From NCBI RefSeq assembly GCF_051175315.1, contig NZ_CP195100.1, positions 992,001 to 1,056,000 of the forward strand: a stretch of 64,000 nucleotides of DNA. Direction: 5' to 3'. Position 1 is the stretch's first letter. Each line of letters opens with the position of its first letter. The notes beneath the pieces are model-generated. The model did not search any database, was not told the DNA's origin, and saw only the letters and a program-made list of their open reading frames with translations. The stretch comes from Tundrisphaera sp051175315 (GTDB lineage: Bacteria; Planctomycetota; Planctomycetia; Isosphaerales; Isosphaeraceae). This document shows positions 40,701 to 48,191 of the stretch, piece after piece. Both the position numbers and the translations under genes were made by a program.

Positions 40701-40740
40701 GGATCGGGGCGTGAAGGTCGGGCCCGACGGGGAACTTTGA
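37711..40740 (+). CDS. large membrane-anchored TPR-like protein
   Basis: A 1009-residue protein. A short Pro/Arg-rich cytoplasmic start is followed by one transmembrane helix (about 23-42, GILIAVAALGICAFAG). Residues about 90-210 form a conserved-looking N-terminal domain (YRLPSYRRAHLSIREGDKILWG). The rest, mainly 230-1000, is helix-rich with recurring TPR-like A/L-rich units, e.g. ALARGYANLGLLTTHH, AEAMLRTAIELSPDRSTYRALASAFKEAGKMDEWQATLDKFL and AIRCHEGRKDWEKAELWARRLSERYDN. It probably scaffolds a protein complex on the periplasmic or paryphoplasmic face. GAAGGG precedes ATG 37711. Specific function unknown. It is 133 bp downstream of the ACP gene, possibly co-transcribed. Confidence 0.75.
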   Translation: MSEPASPRPDPSPSTPRRSNPARGILIAVAALGICAFAGRSIYQQAREIWPSPPPAAPPVQAQRSLLADGSLDLAGSKLLPEHTSRLVIGKDGGHAVVSVGRCRYNPASDESQGRQLLENEMFRQAVLMAARDGLGAIVRDEIIGDEIASPEGARILEIHYRLPSYRRAHLSIREGDKILWGRIFTVGTPSPPLLTPLVTTLDELARGPLKEALAKIGVPAKRAAARPSGAAAEAIEADLGRMSFASQFSALRSLHEASRVEGESPERLAALARGYANLGLLTTHHWSPTHRAYEARSLLYAERLNAIRPGEPLSLWTRGYARGLVGLHRFALEDLKLAEEKRKALPEPRRPIPPDWVDLIDRRVRFDVEGLLAACQDPKLAPLASVLAAMTVEHSRAQAQTLRVTLAAQQASPDNLWIMDASSNIGKLGHLHLATVQGMNLTSLVVPRDLKRVAGLPDSVAKALDGSEGEVAVLKAMAEAGAPGRDAGEPSWSALAKMGREARFAPVARRVNFMVSMWNVPVDELLEQVRPLVSDHTFWPLLELYASDIPPRDRAQLVAAIQAIPAEEIEATETLLYRTLLRVNQKVGMDCFREMMGHPDQIERDYATVATQSRPTDAQNHARALNFISPYSPLGAALLVESSASSLDEDWNADPMARHARHPEYLAARGVRLAAEKKTAEAEAMLRTAIELSPDRSTYRALASAFKEAGKMDEWQATLDKFLEEESTGLDHAQVQVELANHFMEQKDWDKALPYAEAAAETWAGWAMACAIRCHEGRKDWEKAELWARRLSERYDNSSAAWFNFCWRSGRGDIIAAGDLMAQHVLADPDNAGPGELDLLATYFLLLKEPGRARDAYETLLKGLGDGEDDRAYRAITSIKLATLADELGDAPGRDRALEVAVENMVGKAPLFTAITRSIQAGLQAPAGTPLDLTAIDQALDEMAVDDSGLVARANISFAVGRFAEMHGRKQEALKYFGYCTQPSTPNRPLALAALRDRGVKVGPDGEL

Positions 40741-40754
40741 CGCCACGGGCCGGG

Positions 40755-40773
40755 GGCGGGATCAGATCCCGCC
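40755..40773. terminator. hairpin at convergent TPR/GH3 junction
   Basis: GGCGGGATC and GATCCCGCC are exact complements with one base between (in practice a 7-bp stem). It overlaps the stop codon of the minus-strand GH3 gene, and starts 14 bp after the stop of the TPR-protein gene. Confidence 0.5.
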
Positions 40774-42348
40774 TTCGGACAGTTCCCGATCGATCCCGTC
40801 GCCGGCGCGGAGCAGCCCGACCAGCTCCGCCGTCAGCGTGCCGGAGTTGTCCATGCGCGGGACCTTGTGCTGGCCGCCGAGCTTGCCGCGGGACCGCATC
40901 CAGTCGTCGAAGCCCCCCGGCCGGGCCACCGTGAGCGCCGGCAACGGCAGGCCGATCCCCTCGGCGCGGTGGGCGAGATAGTCGGCATTGCGCCGGGAGA
41001 GGTCGGCGTCGAGCAACCGGCGGAACTCGGCCAGATCGTCGGGCGGCCGGAGGAACTCGACGACGAAGTGGTGATGGCCCAGGGCCCCCCGAAAGACCGG
41101 GCCGACGTGCCACTCGCGGACCGCCGCCCCGGTCGCCGCGGCGGCCTCGGCGATCGCCCCCTCGACCTCCTCGCTGATCAGGTGCTCGCCGAACGCCGAC
41201 AGGGTGTAGCGGGTCCGCCCGGTGAAGGTCAGGAGCGGCGGCCGGGTCGACTCGAACCGGATCGTGTCCCCGATGATGTGCCCCCACATCCCGGCGCAGG
41301 TGGAGACCACGATGGCGTAGTTGACGCCCACCTGGACGTTGCCCAGCCAGTGCCGCGTGGGCCGGGGCGAATCCAGCTCGTCGACCGGCACGAACTCGTA
41401 GAACAGGCCGTGGTCATACATCAGGCGGAGGAGGCCCGAGTCGGGGTCGCCGAAGGCGATGAACCCTTCGGAGCAGGGATACGTCTCCTGGAGCCGGATT
41501 TTCGGGCTGCCCAGGATCTCGTCGAACGACTTCCGATAGGGGTCGAACTTGACCCCGCCGTGGACGACCACCTCCAGGGCCGGCCAGACCTCCGCGACGG
41601 TCGACTTCCCGGTCCGTTCCAGGACGCGGCCGAACAGGGCCAGCAGCCAGCTCGGGACGCCGCCGATCAGGGTGATCGGCTCGCCGATGCTCCGCTCGGC
41701 CAGCGCCGCGAGCTTGCGGTCCCAGTCGGATTCCAGAGCCAGTTCGAGCGGCGGGTACGAATACGGGCGGAGCCAGTCGCCGGCCTCCGCCGCGGCGATC
41801 CCGCTGAGGTCCCCCTGGCGGATGCCGGGCGCGGGGGTTTCCAGGTCGGTCGAACCGCCCAGGAGGAACAGCTTGCCCCGGAACAGCCGGGAGTCCGGCC
41901 GGGCGGCGAGATGGTAGGCCACCATCGTCTTGGCCGCCCGGCGATTGGAGGCCACCATCTCCCACGAGACCGGGATGTACTTGGTCGCCCCCTGGGTCGT
42001 CCCGCTGGTCAGCGCCAGGTATGGGATCCGGCCCGGCCAGGTCAGGTTATCGAACCGGGGGTAGCCGTCGCGGAGGTAGTCGGCCCAGAGCGTTTCATAG
42101 GTCCGCAGCGGGACGCGGGCCTGGAACTCGGCGACGTTGCGGATCGAGTCGAAGCCGTGATCCCGGCCGAACCGGGTGCCGCGGGCGGTCCGGACGAGCC
42201 GGGCCAGGGCCTTCTCCTGGACGGCGACCGGGTCGGCAAACCCCAGCCCCCGGGTCCGGCGTCGGGCATAGGCGTGGAAGCCGTGATTGACGGCCATCCG
42301 CACCAGGGCGGCCCCGGTCACCAGTCCCAGGGGGGAAATCGCTCCCAT
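40762..42348 (-). CDS. GH3-family (auxin-responsive-promoter-like) acyl-adenylating enzyme
   Basis: A 528-residue member of the GH3 family, adenylating enzymes related to firefly luciferase that in plants join jasmonate or auxin to amino acids. Visible: LALTSGTTQGATKYIPVS, the phosphate-binding Ser/Thr/Gly loop (about residues 113-130); LLGGSTDLETPAPGIRQGDLSGI; LIGGVPSWLLALFGRVLE; the central ETYPCSEGFIAFGDPDSG, in the place of the ATP/acyl-binding Y-x-A-S-E-G; and the late TFTGRTRYTLSAFGEHLISEEVEGAI, where the terminal domain starts. Length fits bacterial GH3 proteins. The start ATG overlaps the stop of the methyltransferase gene (TGATG), so the two are translationally coupled. Natural acid and amine substrates in bacteria are not known to me. 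Confidence 0.88.
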   Translation of the reverse strand: MGAISPLGLVTGAALVRMAVNHGFHAYARRRTRGLGFADPVAVQEKALARLVRTARGTRFGRDHGFDSIRNVAEFQARVPLRTYETLWADYLRDGYPRFDNLTWPGRIPYLALTSGTTQGATKYIPVSWEMVASNRRAAKTMVAYHLAARPDSRLFRGKLFLLGGSTDLETPAPGIRQGDLSGIAAAEAGDWLRPYSYPPLELALESDWDRKLAALAERSIGEPITLIGGVPSWLLALFGRVLERTGKSTVAEVWPALEVVVHGGVKFDPYRKSFDEILGSPKIRLQETYPCSEGFIAFGDPDSGLLRLMYDHGLFYEFVPVDELDSPRPTRHWLGNVQVGVNYAIVVSTCAGMWGHIIGDTIRFESTRPPLLTFTGRTRYTLSAFGEHLISEEVEGAIAEAAAATGAAVREWHVGPVFRGALGHHHFVVEFLRPPDDLAEFRRLLDADLSRRNADYLAHRAEGIGLPLPALTVARPGGFDDWMRSRGKLGGQHKVPRMDNSGTLTAELVGLLRAGDGIDRELSEGGI

Positions 42349-42926
42349 CAGTCCACGCCCTTCGGCCGCCGGCAATAATAGGCACCGGCCGGAGGGAAGT
42401 TGCGGGGCTCGAAGACGAACCGCACTTCCTCGAAATACCGGCGATAGAGCCCCTGATAGACCAGGGCCAGCTCGGTGATCTGGTTGTACGTCCCCTCCGG
42501 GGCGAGCACCCGGCCGACCACGCGGAACAGGTCCCGCTGGAGATCGGCGGGGAATGATGGCACCGGCAGGCCGGAGATCACGTGATCGACCCGGTCGATC
42601 CCCCGTTCGGCGAGCATGGCCGCCAGGTCGCGCACGTCGCCTTCGATCACCTCGAAGTCGGCCCGGTCGGCGAACCGTTCGCGGAGCAGACGGGCGAAGT
42701 CGGGGTCGCGCTCCAGGACCAGGACCTTGCAGCCGGGCCGGGCCTTCGCGGCGATCGCGCGGGTGATCGGCCCGGTCCCGGCGCCGAGTTCGACGATCAC
42801 CTTGGCCCGGTCCCAGTCGACGTTGCCGACCGTGGCCCGCGAGAGCCATCGGCTGCTCGGGGCCAGGCTGGCGATCTTGGTCCCGTGGCGGAGGAACTTG
42901 CCGCAGAACAGGAGGAGGTCATTCAT
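42348..42926 (-). CDS. class I SAM methyltransferase, phospholipid N-methyltransferase-like (PmtA type)
   Basis: A 192-residue methyltransferase. Motif I is VIVELGAGTGPITRAIAAKA (about residues 43-62), motif II LVLERDPDFARLL, motif III FEVIEGDVRDLAAML, and motif IV DHVISGLPVPSFPADLQ, whose S-G-L-P-x-P replaces the N-P-P-Y of rRNA adenine dimethylases. The N-terminal LLLFCGKFLRHGTKIASLAPSSRWLSRATV and the 190-residue length match small PmtA-like phospholipid N-methyltransferases. It lies in the middle of a three-gene operon: 19 bp after the hydrolase stop, and TGATG-coupled to the GH3 gene. A role in making or altering a membrane lipid or lipid-like small molecule is inferred. Confidence 0.83.
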   Translation of the reverse strand: MNDLLLFCGKFLRHGTKIASLAPSSRWLSRATVGNVDWDRAKVIVELGAGTGPITRAIAAKARPGCKVLVLERDPDFARLLRERFADRADFEVIEGDVRDLAAMLAERGIDRVDHVISGLPVPSFPADLQRDLFRVVGRVLAPEGTYNQITELALVYQGLYRRYFEEVRFVFEPRNFPPAGAYYCRRPKGVD

Positions 42927-42945
42927 CGTCGGCTCGCCGTTCGGG

Positions 42946-43821
42946 TCAGGGACGATGGAGGCCGAACGCGATCCGGACCGGGTGGGCGTCCTTCTGGTGC
43001 AGTCGGGCCGGGTCGAGCATCGGCGGGATCTGCCGGAGCCGATCGCGGAGGAAGTGCGTGACCAGCTTGTTGACCAGCCGCGACTTCTCGATCTGCGGGG
43101 CGTGGCCGCACTTGGGGATCACCACCTGGCGGGCCTTGAGCATCCGGTCCGCCGCGCCGATCGAGCCGGGCACGTCGGAGATCACCCGATCGTCGGCGCC
43201 CCAGATCAGCAAGGTCGGGTGCGGGACCTGATCGAGCAGCCCCGCCACCGAATGGCCGACCGTGCCCCGGAGCGTGCGGAGGACCCCCTTCTTCCACCGC
43301 CGGCTCTGGAACTTCGCCTCGATCGCCCCGACCAGCGAGTGGGTGGCGAAGTGCGAGCGGTGGAACACCGACTTGACCAGCGAGTCGTACTGGCTGCGGC
43401 GGACCCCTTCCATCATCGGCAGGTGCTCGTCGCCGCAGAAACCGGACGGGCAGAGGAGCACCAGCTTCGAAACCAGCTTCGGGTGGCGTGCGGCCAGGGT
43501 CACGCAGATCTGGCCGCCCAGGCTCGACCCGACGAGATGATACGGCGGCCTCTGGACGAACTCGTCGAGGTAGGTCGCCAGGCGATCGGCCAGGTAGTCG
43601 ACCGTCACCTCGCCGCCGGCGTCGATGTGGCGATGGAGCGAGTCGCCGTCGTAGACCAGGATCTCCGGCACCTTGACGTCGAAGTGCCGGCCCCAGGCCC
43701 GCCGGTTGGCGAACCAGCTCTCCGACTGCTCGGCGAGCCCGTTGACCAGGATGAGGGGCGCGGGCCTCTTGTAGGCGTGGATGCGATTGATGTCGAACAG
43801 GTCGCGCACTTTGGGATTCAT
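42946..43821 (-). CDS. alpha/beta hydrolase, first gene of GH3 operon
   Basis: A 291-residue alpha/beta hydrolase. The oxyanion region is LILVNGLAEQSESWFAN, the nucleophile elbow is HLVGSSLGGQ with S100, the acid is in LLIWGADDRVI, and the histidine in IPKCGHAPQIEKS. The cap (HLPMMEGVRRSQYDSLVKSVFHR) is compact. There is no signal peptide. Such enzymes hydrolyse esters, thioesters or amides, or can act as acyltransferases. ATG 43821 has a GGGAG element eleven bases before it. It is followed by the methyltransferase and the GH3 gene on the same strand with minimal gaps, which implies a common pathway; thioester/ester release of the GH3 product is one possibility. Confidence 0.85.
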   Translation of the reverse strand: MNPKVRDLFDINRIHAYKRPAPLILVNGLAEQSESWFANRRAWGRHFDVKVPEILVYDGDSLHRHIDAGGEVTVDYLADRLATYLDEFVQRPPYHLVGSSLGGQICVTLAARHPKLVSKLVLLCPSGFCGDEHLPMMEGVRRSQYDSLVKSVFHRSHFATHSLVGAIEAKFQSRRWKKGVLRTLRGTVGHSVAGLLDQVPHPTLLIWGADDRVISDVPGSIGAADRMLKARQVVIPKCGHAPQIEKSRLVNKLVTHFLRDRLRQIPPMLDPARLHQKDAHPVRIAFGLHRP

Positions 43822-44116
43822 CGTGGCCAGGACTCCCGGTGCCCGAGATCACCCCGAGGCGTTGCGACCGGGGAGGCTTCCGGCCGCGGCCGGGGCGGAA
43901 GGCCCGCGCGACCGTCTCGGCCTGCCCGTCGTCGCCCGCCTCGCCGGGGGACTACCAGGATAGCACCCGCCCCGCCTCGATCCAACCGAATGTCCCCGGG
44001 TTCATCCGAACTTCATCGGAGTCGCGGCAGGGCTTCGCGCGACTTGACGGTCGGCCTCGCGGCGTCCAAGATGGTCGGGGATCGTCCGTTTCGTCTCGGG
44101 TTCGGGGTCTTCTTCC

Positions 44117-45130
44117 ATGCGAGTTTTCGTCACCGGCGGGACCGGGATGATCGGCCGCCACCTGGTGGCGAAGTTGAAGGATCGGGGCGATCAGCCGGTG
44201 ATCCTGACCCGCCGATCCGACGAGGCCCGACGCGACCCCGACTGGCGCGGGCTCACGGTCATCCCGGGCGACCCGGGGCAGGCCGGGCCCTGGCAGCGCG
44301 AGGTCGACGGCTGCGACGCGGTGGTCAACCTGGCGGGGCAGCCCGTCTTCGGCGGACGCTGGGACGCCGGGCGCAAGGCCCAGATCCGCGACAGCCGGGT
44401 CCACGCGGCCGACCACATCGTCGAGGCGCTGGCCCGGGCCAGCAGCCGCCCCTCGGCGTTCATCCAGGGCTCGGCGATCGGATATTACGGGATGGCCCCG
44501 GGCGACGACCCGTCCACCGAGGAGAGCCCGTCCGGGACCGACTTCCTGGCGGTCGTCTGCCGGGAGTTGGAGGATGCCGCCCGGCCCGCCGAGGCGCTCG
44601 GCGTCCGCCTGGCGACGATCCGCACCGGGATCGTCCTGGAGAAGGGGCAAGGTTCGCTCAAGGTGATGACCCCCATCTTCCGCTGGCTCCCGGGCGGGGC
44701 CGCGCCGGTCGGCGGGGGCGAAGGCGGTCTGCTCGGGCTCGGCAAGGGCCAGCAGTGGATGAGCTGGATCCACATCGAGGACATCGTCGGCCTGTTCCTG
44801 CTCGCCCTCGACGGCCCGGAAGTTCTCGGGCCGATCAACGGCACGGCGCCGAACCCGGTCCGCAACGTCGACTTCTCGAAGGCCCTGGCGAAGGCCCTGC
44901 ACCGGCCGTTCCTCAAGTATGGCCCGCCCGACGCCGCGCTGCGGCTCCTGTTCGGGGAGGTGGCCGACGTGATCGTCAAGGGACGCAAGGTGGTGCCGGC
45001 CCGGGCCGGATCGCTGGGCTATCGGTTCCGGTTCCCCGAACTGGCCGGGGCCCTGGACGACATCTTCGCGCGGCGCAAGCCGGGGCGGACGGCCACGCCG
45101 CGGCCGGCCGTCGCCGGGGCGGGGCACTGA
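44117..45130 (+). CDS. TIGR01777-family SDR-like oxidoreductase
   Basis: A 337-residue extended SDR protein of the TIGR01777/YfcH group. The Rossmann start is MRVFVTGGTGMIGRHLVAKLKDRGDQPVILTR. Further landmarks are VVNLAGQPVFGGRW, SAIGYYGMAPGDDPSTEESPSG with the Tyr region, RLATIRTGIVLEKGQGSLKVM and MSWIHIEDIVGLFLLAL, then the C-terminal DUF1731-like part KYGPPDAALRLLFGEVADVIVKGRKVVPARA. It is about 35 residues longer than the usual family member, the extension being a basic C-terminal tail. Enzyme substrate is unknown. The next gene starts two bases after its stop codon, so the two form a coupled pair. Confidence 0.9.
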   Translation: MRVFVTGGTGMIGRHLVAKLKDRGDQPVILTRRSDEARRDPDWRGLTVIPGDPGQAGPWQREVDGCDAVVNLAGQPVFGGRWDAGRKAQIRDSRVHAADHIVEALARASSRPSAFIQGSAIGYYGMAPGDDPSTEESPSGTDFLAVVCRELEDAARPAEALGVRLATIRTGIVLEKGQGSLKVMTPIFRWLPGGAAPVGGGEGGLLGLGKGQQWMSWIHIEDIVGLFLLALDGPEVLGPINGTAPNPVRNVDFSKALAKALHRPFLKYGPPDAALRLLFGEVADVIVKGRKVVPARAGSLGYRFRFPELAGALDDIFARRKPGRTATPRPAVAGAGH

Positions 45131-45131
45131 C

Positions 45132-46331
45132 ATGGCCAACCTGTCGCGCGACCACAACGACCCGTCCAGCATCCGCCGCCGATTCGGGCTCGGGGCCGAC
45201 GCGCCGCTGCTGGACTTCTCTTCCAACCTCAACCCGCTCGGCCCGCCCACGGCGGCGCTCGAAGCGGCCCGCGCCGCCGTGGATCGGGTCGGGATCCGGG
45301 CCGATCGCGACTGCCCCCGGCTCGTCGATCGGATCGCCGAGGAGCATGGCGTCCCCGCCGACCGGGTGATCGTGGGGGCCGGGGCGTCCGAACTGATCGG
45401 GCTGATCGGCCAGTCGCTCCGCGAGGTCCTCGCCCTTCATGCCCAGTCCCTGGGCGATCCCGGCCGGGCGCTGTCGCACCAGGTCGACCCGACCGACGCG
45501 GCCTATCGCCGGGTGGCGAGGCTCAACGAAATGCGGGCGCAGGTCTGGGGGACGCACGTCCTGGGCTGGGCCCAGGATGTGCTGCCGCGCGGGGCCGCCG
45601 GGATCTTCTGGACCGGGCATCCCAACAACCCGACCGGCCGGGCCTGGGATCGCGCGACCCTGGAAGCGTTTGTGGCCGAGTCGCTGGCCCTGCTCACGGT
45701 CGTGGACGAGACCTCGCTCCCGTTCCTGGCCGATGCCGCGGACCGGACCCTGATCCCGGTCGCCGCGGAGCGGGAAAACGTCATGGTCCTCCGGTCGTTC
45801 ACCAGGGCCTTCGCCCTGCCCGGCCTCCGGGTCGGGTATGCGATCGCCCCGCCCGACATGGTGACGCGGCTCCGCCAGTACCAGGAAGCCTGGACCGTCT
45901 CCGCCCCGGCCGAGGCCGCCGCGCTGGCGGCGCTCGACGATCGGGCCTACCAGGAGCGGACCGTCGAACTGGTGGGCCGCGAGGCCGAGCGGCTCGCCGA
46001 TCGGCTCTGGGACATCCCCGGGCTGCGCCCCGCCTGGCCGGACCGGATCCGCCCGGATCGGGCCCCGGGCCTGGCCAACTTCCTGCTCGTCAGCCTGGCC
46101 CAGACCGACTGGACCTCGATCCAGCTCCAGGAAGCCCTCGCCCGCCGCGGCCTGCTGGTCCGCGAATGCTCCGACTTCCCCGGCCTCGAAGTCGGCGCCT
46201 TGCTGACCGGGCCGGACCAGCTCGTGGCCACCCAGGGTCACCTGCGGATCGGCGTCCGGATGCCCGACGACAACGGCCGGCTGGCGGACGCCCTGGCCGA
46301 ACTCCTCGCCTCGGGGCCCCCCATCGGTTGA
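45132..46331 (+). CDS. HisC/CobD-like aminotransferase-fold protein without any lysine
   Basis: A 399-residue protein with fold-type I aminotransferase layout: LDFSSNLNPLGPP at the start, VIVGAGASELIGLIGQSL (the PLP phosphate-loop region), FWTGHPNNPTGRAWDR with the ring-contact Asn, VVDETSLPFLAD with the ring-nitrogen Asp, and a C-terminal HLRIGVRMPDDN with the carboxylate Arg. In family members the segment S-F-T-K-A-F-A-L-P-G-L-R-V-G-Y carries the PLP lysine. Here that residue is R225 (codon AGG at 45804-45806). Reading the whole protein I find no lysine at all, so a Schiff base with PLP cannot form. It may have lost activity, bind PLP or substrate without turnover, or be a non-enzymatic partner of the oxidoreductase just upstream. 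The rest of the active site is well kept. Confidence 0.8.
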   Translation: MANLSRDHNDPSSIRRRFGLGADAPLLDFSSNLNPLGPPTAALEAARAAVDRVGIRADRDCPRLVDRIAEEHGVPADRVIVGAGASELIGLIGQSLREVLALHAQSLGDPGRALSHQVDPTDAAYRRVARLNEMRAQVWGTHVLGWAQDVLPRGAAGIFWTGHPNNPTGRAWDRATLEAFVAESLALLTVVDETSLPFLADAADRTLIPVAAERENVMVLRSFTRAFALPGLRVGYAIAPPDMVTRLRQYQEAWTVSAPAEAAALAALDDRAYQERTVELVGREAERLADRLWDIPGLRPAWPDRIRPDRAPGLANFLLVSLAQTDWTSIQLQEALARRGLLVRECSDFPGLEVGALLTGPDQLVATQGHLRIGVRMPDDNGRLADALAELLASGPPIG

Positions 46332-46340
46332 AGCCTGAGA

Positions 46341-47621
46341 TCAGCCGTTCAAGAGCATCCCGACGCCCAAGCCCAGACCGAAGCAGGCGATGGCACCGCC
46401 CAGCAAGGTCGCCAGCGCGAGCCCGGGGCGGTCCTCGGCCATCGCGGCGAGCGGGGCGAACCAGCCGGGGTAATTGGGGCGGACCACGACCGGTTCCGGC
46501 GGTGCCGGGGCATCGGCGGGAGGCGGCGGGGGCGGCGTCGGGGCCTCGGCCGGCTTCGACCGGGTCGAGGGCGACTTTCGGGGCCGGATCAAGGCCTGGA
46601 GGGCTTCGGCGGCGGCGCCGGCGGTCTGGAATCGCTCGGCCGGCTTGTTCGCCAGCATCTTGTCGAGCACCGCGACCACCGAGGCCGGCAGGTCGGGGCG
46701 GACCTCGGTGATCGGGACGTGCGAGCCGCTGATCCGGTTGCCAAGACGCTCGATCGGCGTCTTGCCGGGGAAGGCCTGGCGGCCCGAGAGCATGTGATAG
46801 AGGGTGCAGCCCAGGCTGAAGATGTCGCTCCGACCGTCCACGTCGCGCCCGCAGGCCTGCTCGGGCGACATGTAGTCGACGGTCCCCACGGTCATACCGT
46901 CGGCGGTGGCGAAGGTGGCCTGCGAGTCCGCCTCCATCAGGACGCCCAGCCCCAGGTCGAGCACCTTGACCTGCTTCTCGTCGTTGACCAGCAGGTTCGA
47001 TGGCTTGACGTCGCGATGCACGATCCCCTGCGTGTGGGCATGGTCCAGCCCCAGGGCGGCCTGGGCCGCGAAGCTCACGGCATCGACGGGCGTGAGCGTC
47101 CCCTCCTTGAGCTTCTGCCCCAGGCTCAGGCCGGTGGCGTACTCCATCACGATATAGAGGATGCCGTTGGACTGATCGGCATCGTAAGCGCGGACGACGT
47201 TGGGATGGTCGAGCCGGCCCACCAGCTTCATCTCGCGCTGGAACCGCGCGATGGCACGGTCATTCGTGACGATCTCCGGCGCGATCACCTTGAGAGCCAC
47301 GACGCGGCCCATGAGCTGGTGATGGGCCTTGTAGACCCGGCCCATCGACCCCGATCCGAGCCGGTCGAGGATGGCGTACCGGCCCACGAGGAGGCCGTGC
47401 GACTTGCCCTGGAGGAACCGGCGGAGCTGATAATCGGTCAGGATCCCTTCGCGGACCAACCGGGCGCCGAGTTCCTTGGATTCCGAGGGATATTCGCCCG
47501 AGGCGATGCGGGCCCGGATGTCGACGAGCTGGCGGTCGGTCAGGACCCCGGAGTTGCGGATGATCGTGGGCAGGTCGGCGGGCACGGACTCGACCGGGTT
47601 CGGCTTGTCGGAAGTCGCCAC
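46341..47621 (-). CDS. membrane-anchored serine/threonine protein kinase
   Basis: A 426-residue kinase. The first 75 residues hold a planctomycete N-terminal module (LTDRQLVDIRARIASGEYPSE, GARLVREGILTDYQLRRFLQGK). The kinase domain runs from LLVGRYAILDRLGSGSMGRVYKAHH (Gly loop) with VVALKVIAP (Lys), EYATGLSLGQ, the catalytic loop IVHRDVKPSNLLVN, the metal motif as DLGLG instead of DFG, and the activation segment ending GTVDYMSPEQACGRDVD. A Pro-rich linker (PTPPPPPPADAPAPPEP) follows, and one TM helix closes the protein, about residues 400-424. DLG in place of DFG is common in active planctomycete kinases. The stop lies ten bases from the convergent aminotransferase-fold gene. Confidence 0.93.
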   Translation of the reverse strand: MATSDKPNPVESVPADLPTIIRNSGVLTDRQLVDIRARIASGEYPSESKELGARLVREGILTDYQLRRFLQGKSHGLLVGRYAILDRLGSGSMGRVYKAHHQLMGRVVALKVIAPEIVTNDRAIARFQREMKLVGRLDHPNVVRAYDADQSNGILYIVMEYATGLSLGQKLKEGTLTPVDAVSFAAQAALGLDHAHTQGIVHRDVKPSNLLVNDEKQVKVLDLGLGVLMEADSQATFATADGMTVGTVDYMSPEQACGRDVDGRSDIFSLGCTLYHMLSGRQAFPGKTPIERLGNRISGSHVPITEVRPDLPASVVAVLDKMLANKPAERFQTAGAAAEALQALIRPRKSPSTRSKPAEAPTPPPPPPADAPAPPEPVVVRPNYPGWFAPLAAMAEDRPGLALATLLGGAIACFGLGLGVGMLLNG

Positions 47622-47767
47622 GGCATTCCCCCAGGCTCATTCATGGATGGCGATTCCGGCCGCGATCCCCGGTCGACTGCCATCGTCGACCTCGGATTCT
47701 CTCCCTGGGCGCCCATGATACGCCATCGGGCCCGACCGATTCACGCCCAATCCGAAAACGATGGCGA

Positions 47768-47804
47768 CCCATCGTCCCGACCCGGGCGGGTGCGGGGCGA
47801 TGGG
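47768..47804. terminator. hairpin downstream of five-gene cassette
   Basis: CCCATCG pairs with CGATGGG; inside, TCCCGACCC and GGGTGCGGGG extend the stem with one wobble pair and one bulge around a GGGC loop. It lies just 13 bp beyond the stop of the holin-like gene on the minus strand. Confidence 0.55.
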
Positions 47805-47816
47805 CCGCCCGCCCGG

Positions 47817-48125
47817 TCAGGCCGTGGTGTCGATCACCGTGGCCGGCCGGACGACTTCGGGTTGCGTCGGCCCCTGGTTCTGGCGGCGGAGGAGGTCCAG
47901 GATCAGGGTCAGGATGGCCGAGGCGAGCCCCGCCACGGCCGGGTTGGGGAAGACCACGCTGGCATGGTCGACGACCAGTTGGAGGCCGCCGATCGCGAAC
48001 GTCAGGATCGCGCCGGAGCCGACGGCGGAGACGATCGCGCGGAACAACTCCTCGGGGACAATCAGCCCCTTGCGGGACCCATCGACCTTGGCGAAAAACG
48101 AGAGAAATGTCTTCAAGGCTTTCAT
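47817..48125 (-). CDS. two-TM holin-like small membrane protein
   Basis: A 102-residue protein, last gene of a five-gene cassette. An N-terminal amphipathic start (MKALKTFLSFFAKVDGSRKG) is followed by two hydrophobic helices, about residues 30-50 (AIVSAVGSGAILTFAIGGLQLV) and 60-78 (VAGLASAILTLILDLL), then a short basic turn and a polar C-terminal tail. This topology and size are holin-like. I do not recognise the family. Its position beside a papain-like peptidase gene suggests a role in export or lysis-like release of that enzyme, but this is inference. No strong ribosome site precedes ATG 48125. Confidence 0.65.
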   Translation of the reverse strand: MKALKTFLSFFAKVDGSRKGLIVPEELFRAIVSAVGSGAILTFAIGGLQLVVDHASVVFPNPAVAGLASAILTLILDLLRRQNQGPTQPEVVRPATVIDTTA

Positions 48126-48191
48126 GCGGGAGTCTTTCGGAAATCTAGGGCGATCGGTCGCGGACCCCGCCCGCCGCGACGCGCGGCGGGG

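Noticed and set aside
42349..42849. Extension of the GH3 gene to a 695-codon frame
   Set aside because: The extra residues are an out-of-frame shadow of the methyltransferase gene, which has a clear SAM motif in its own frame.
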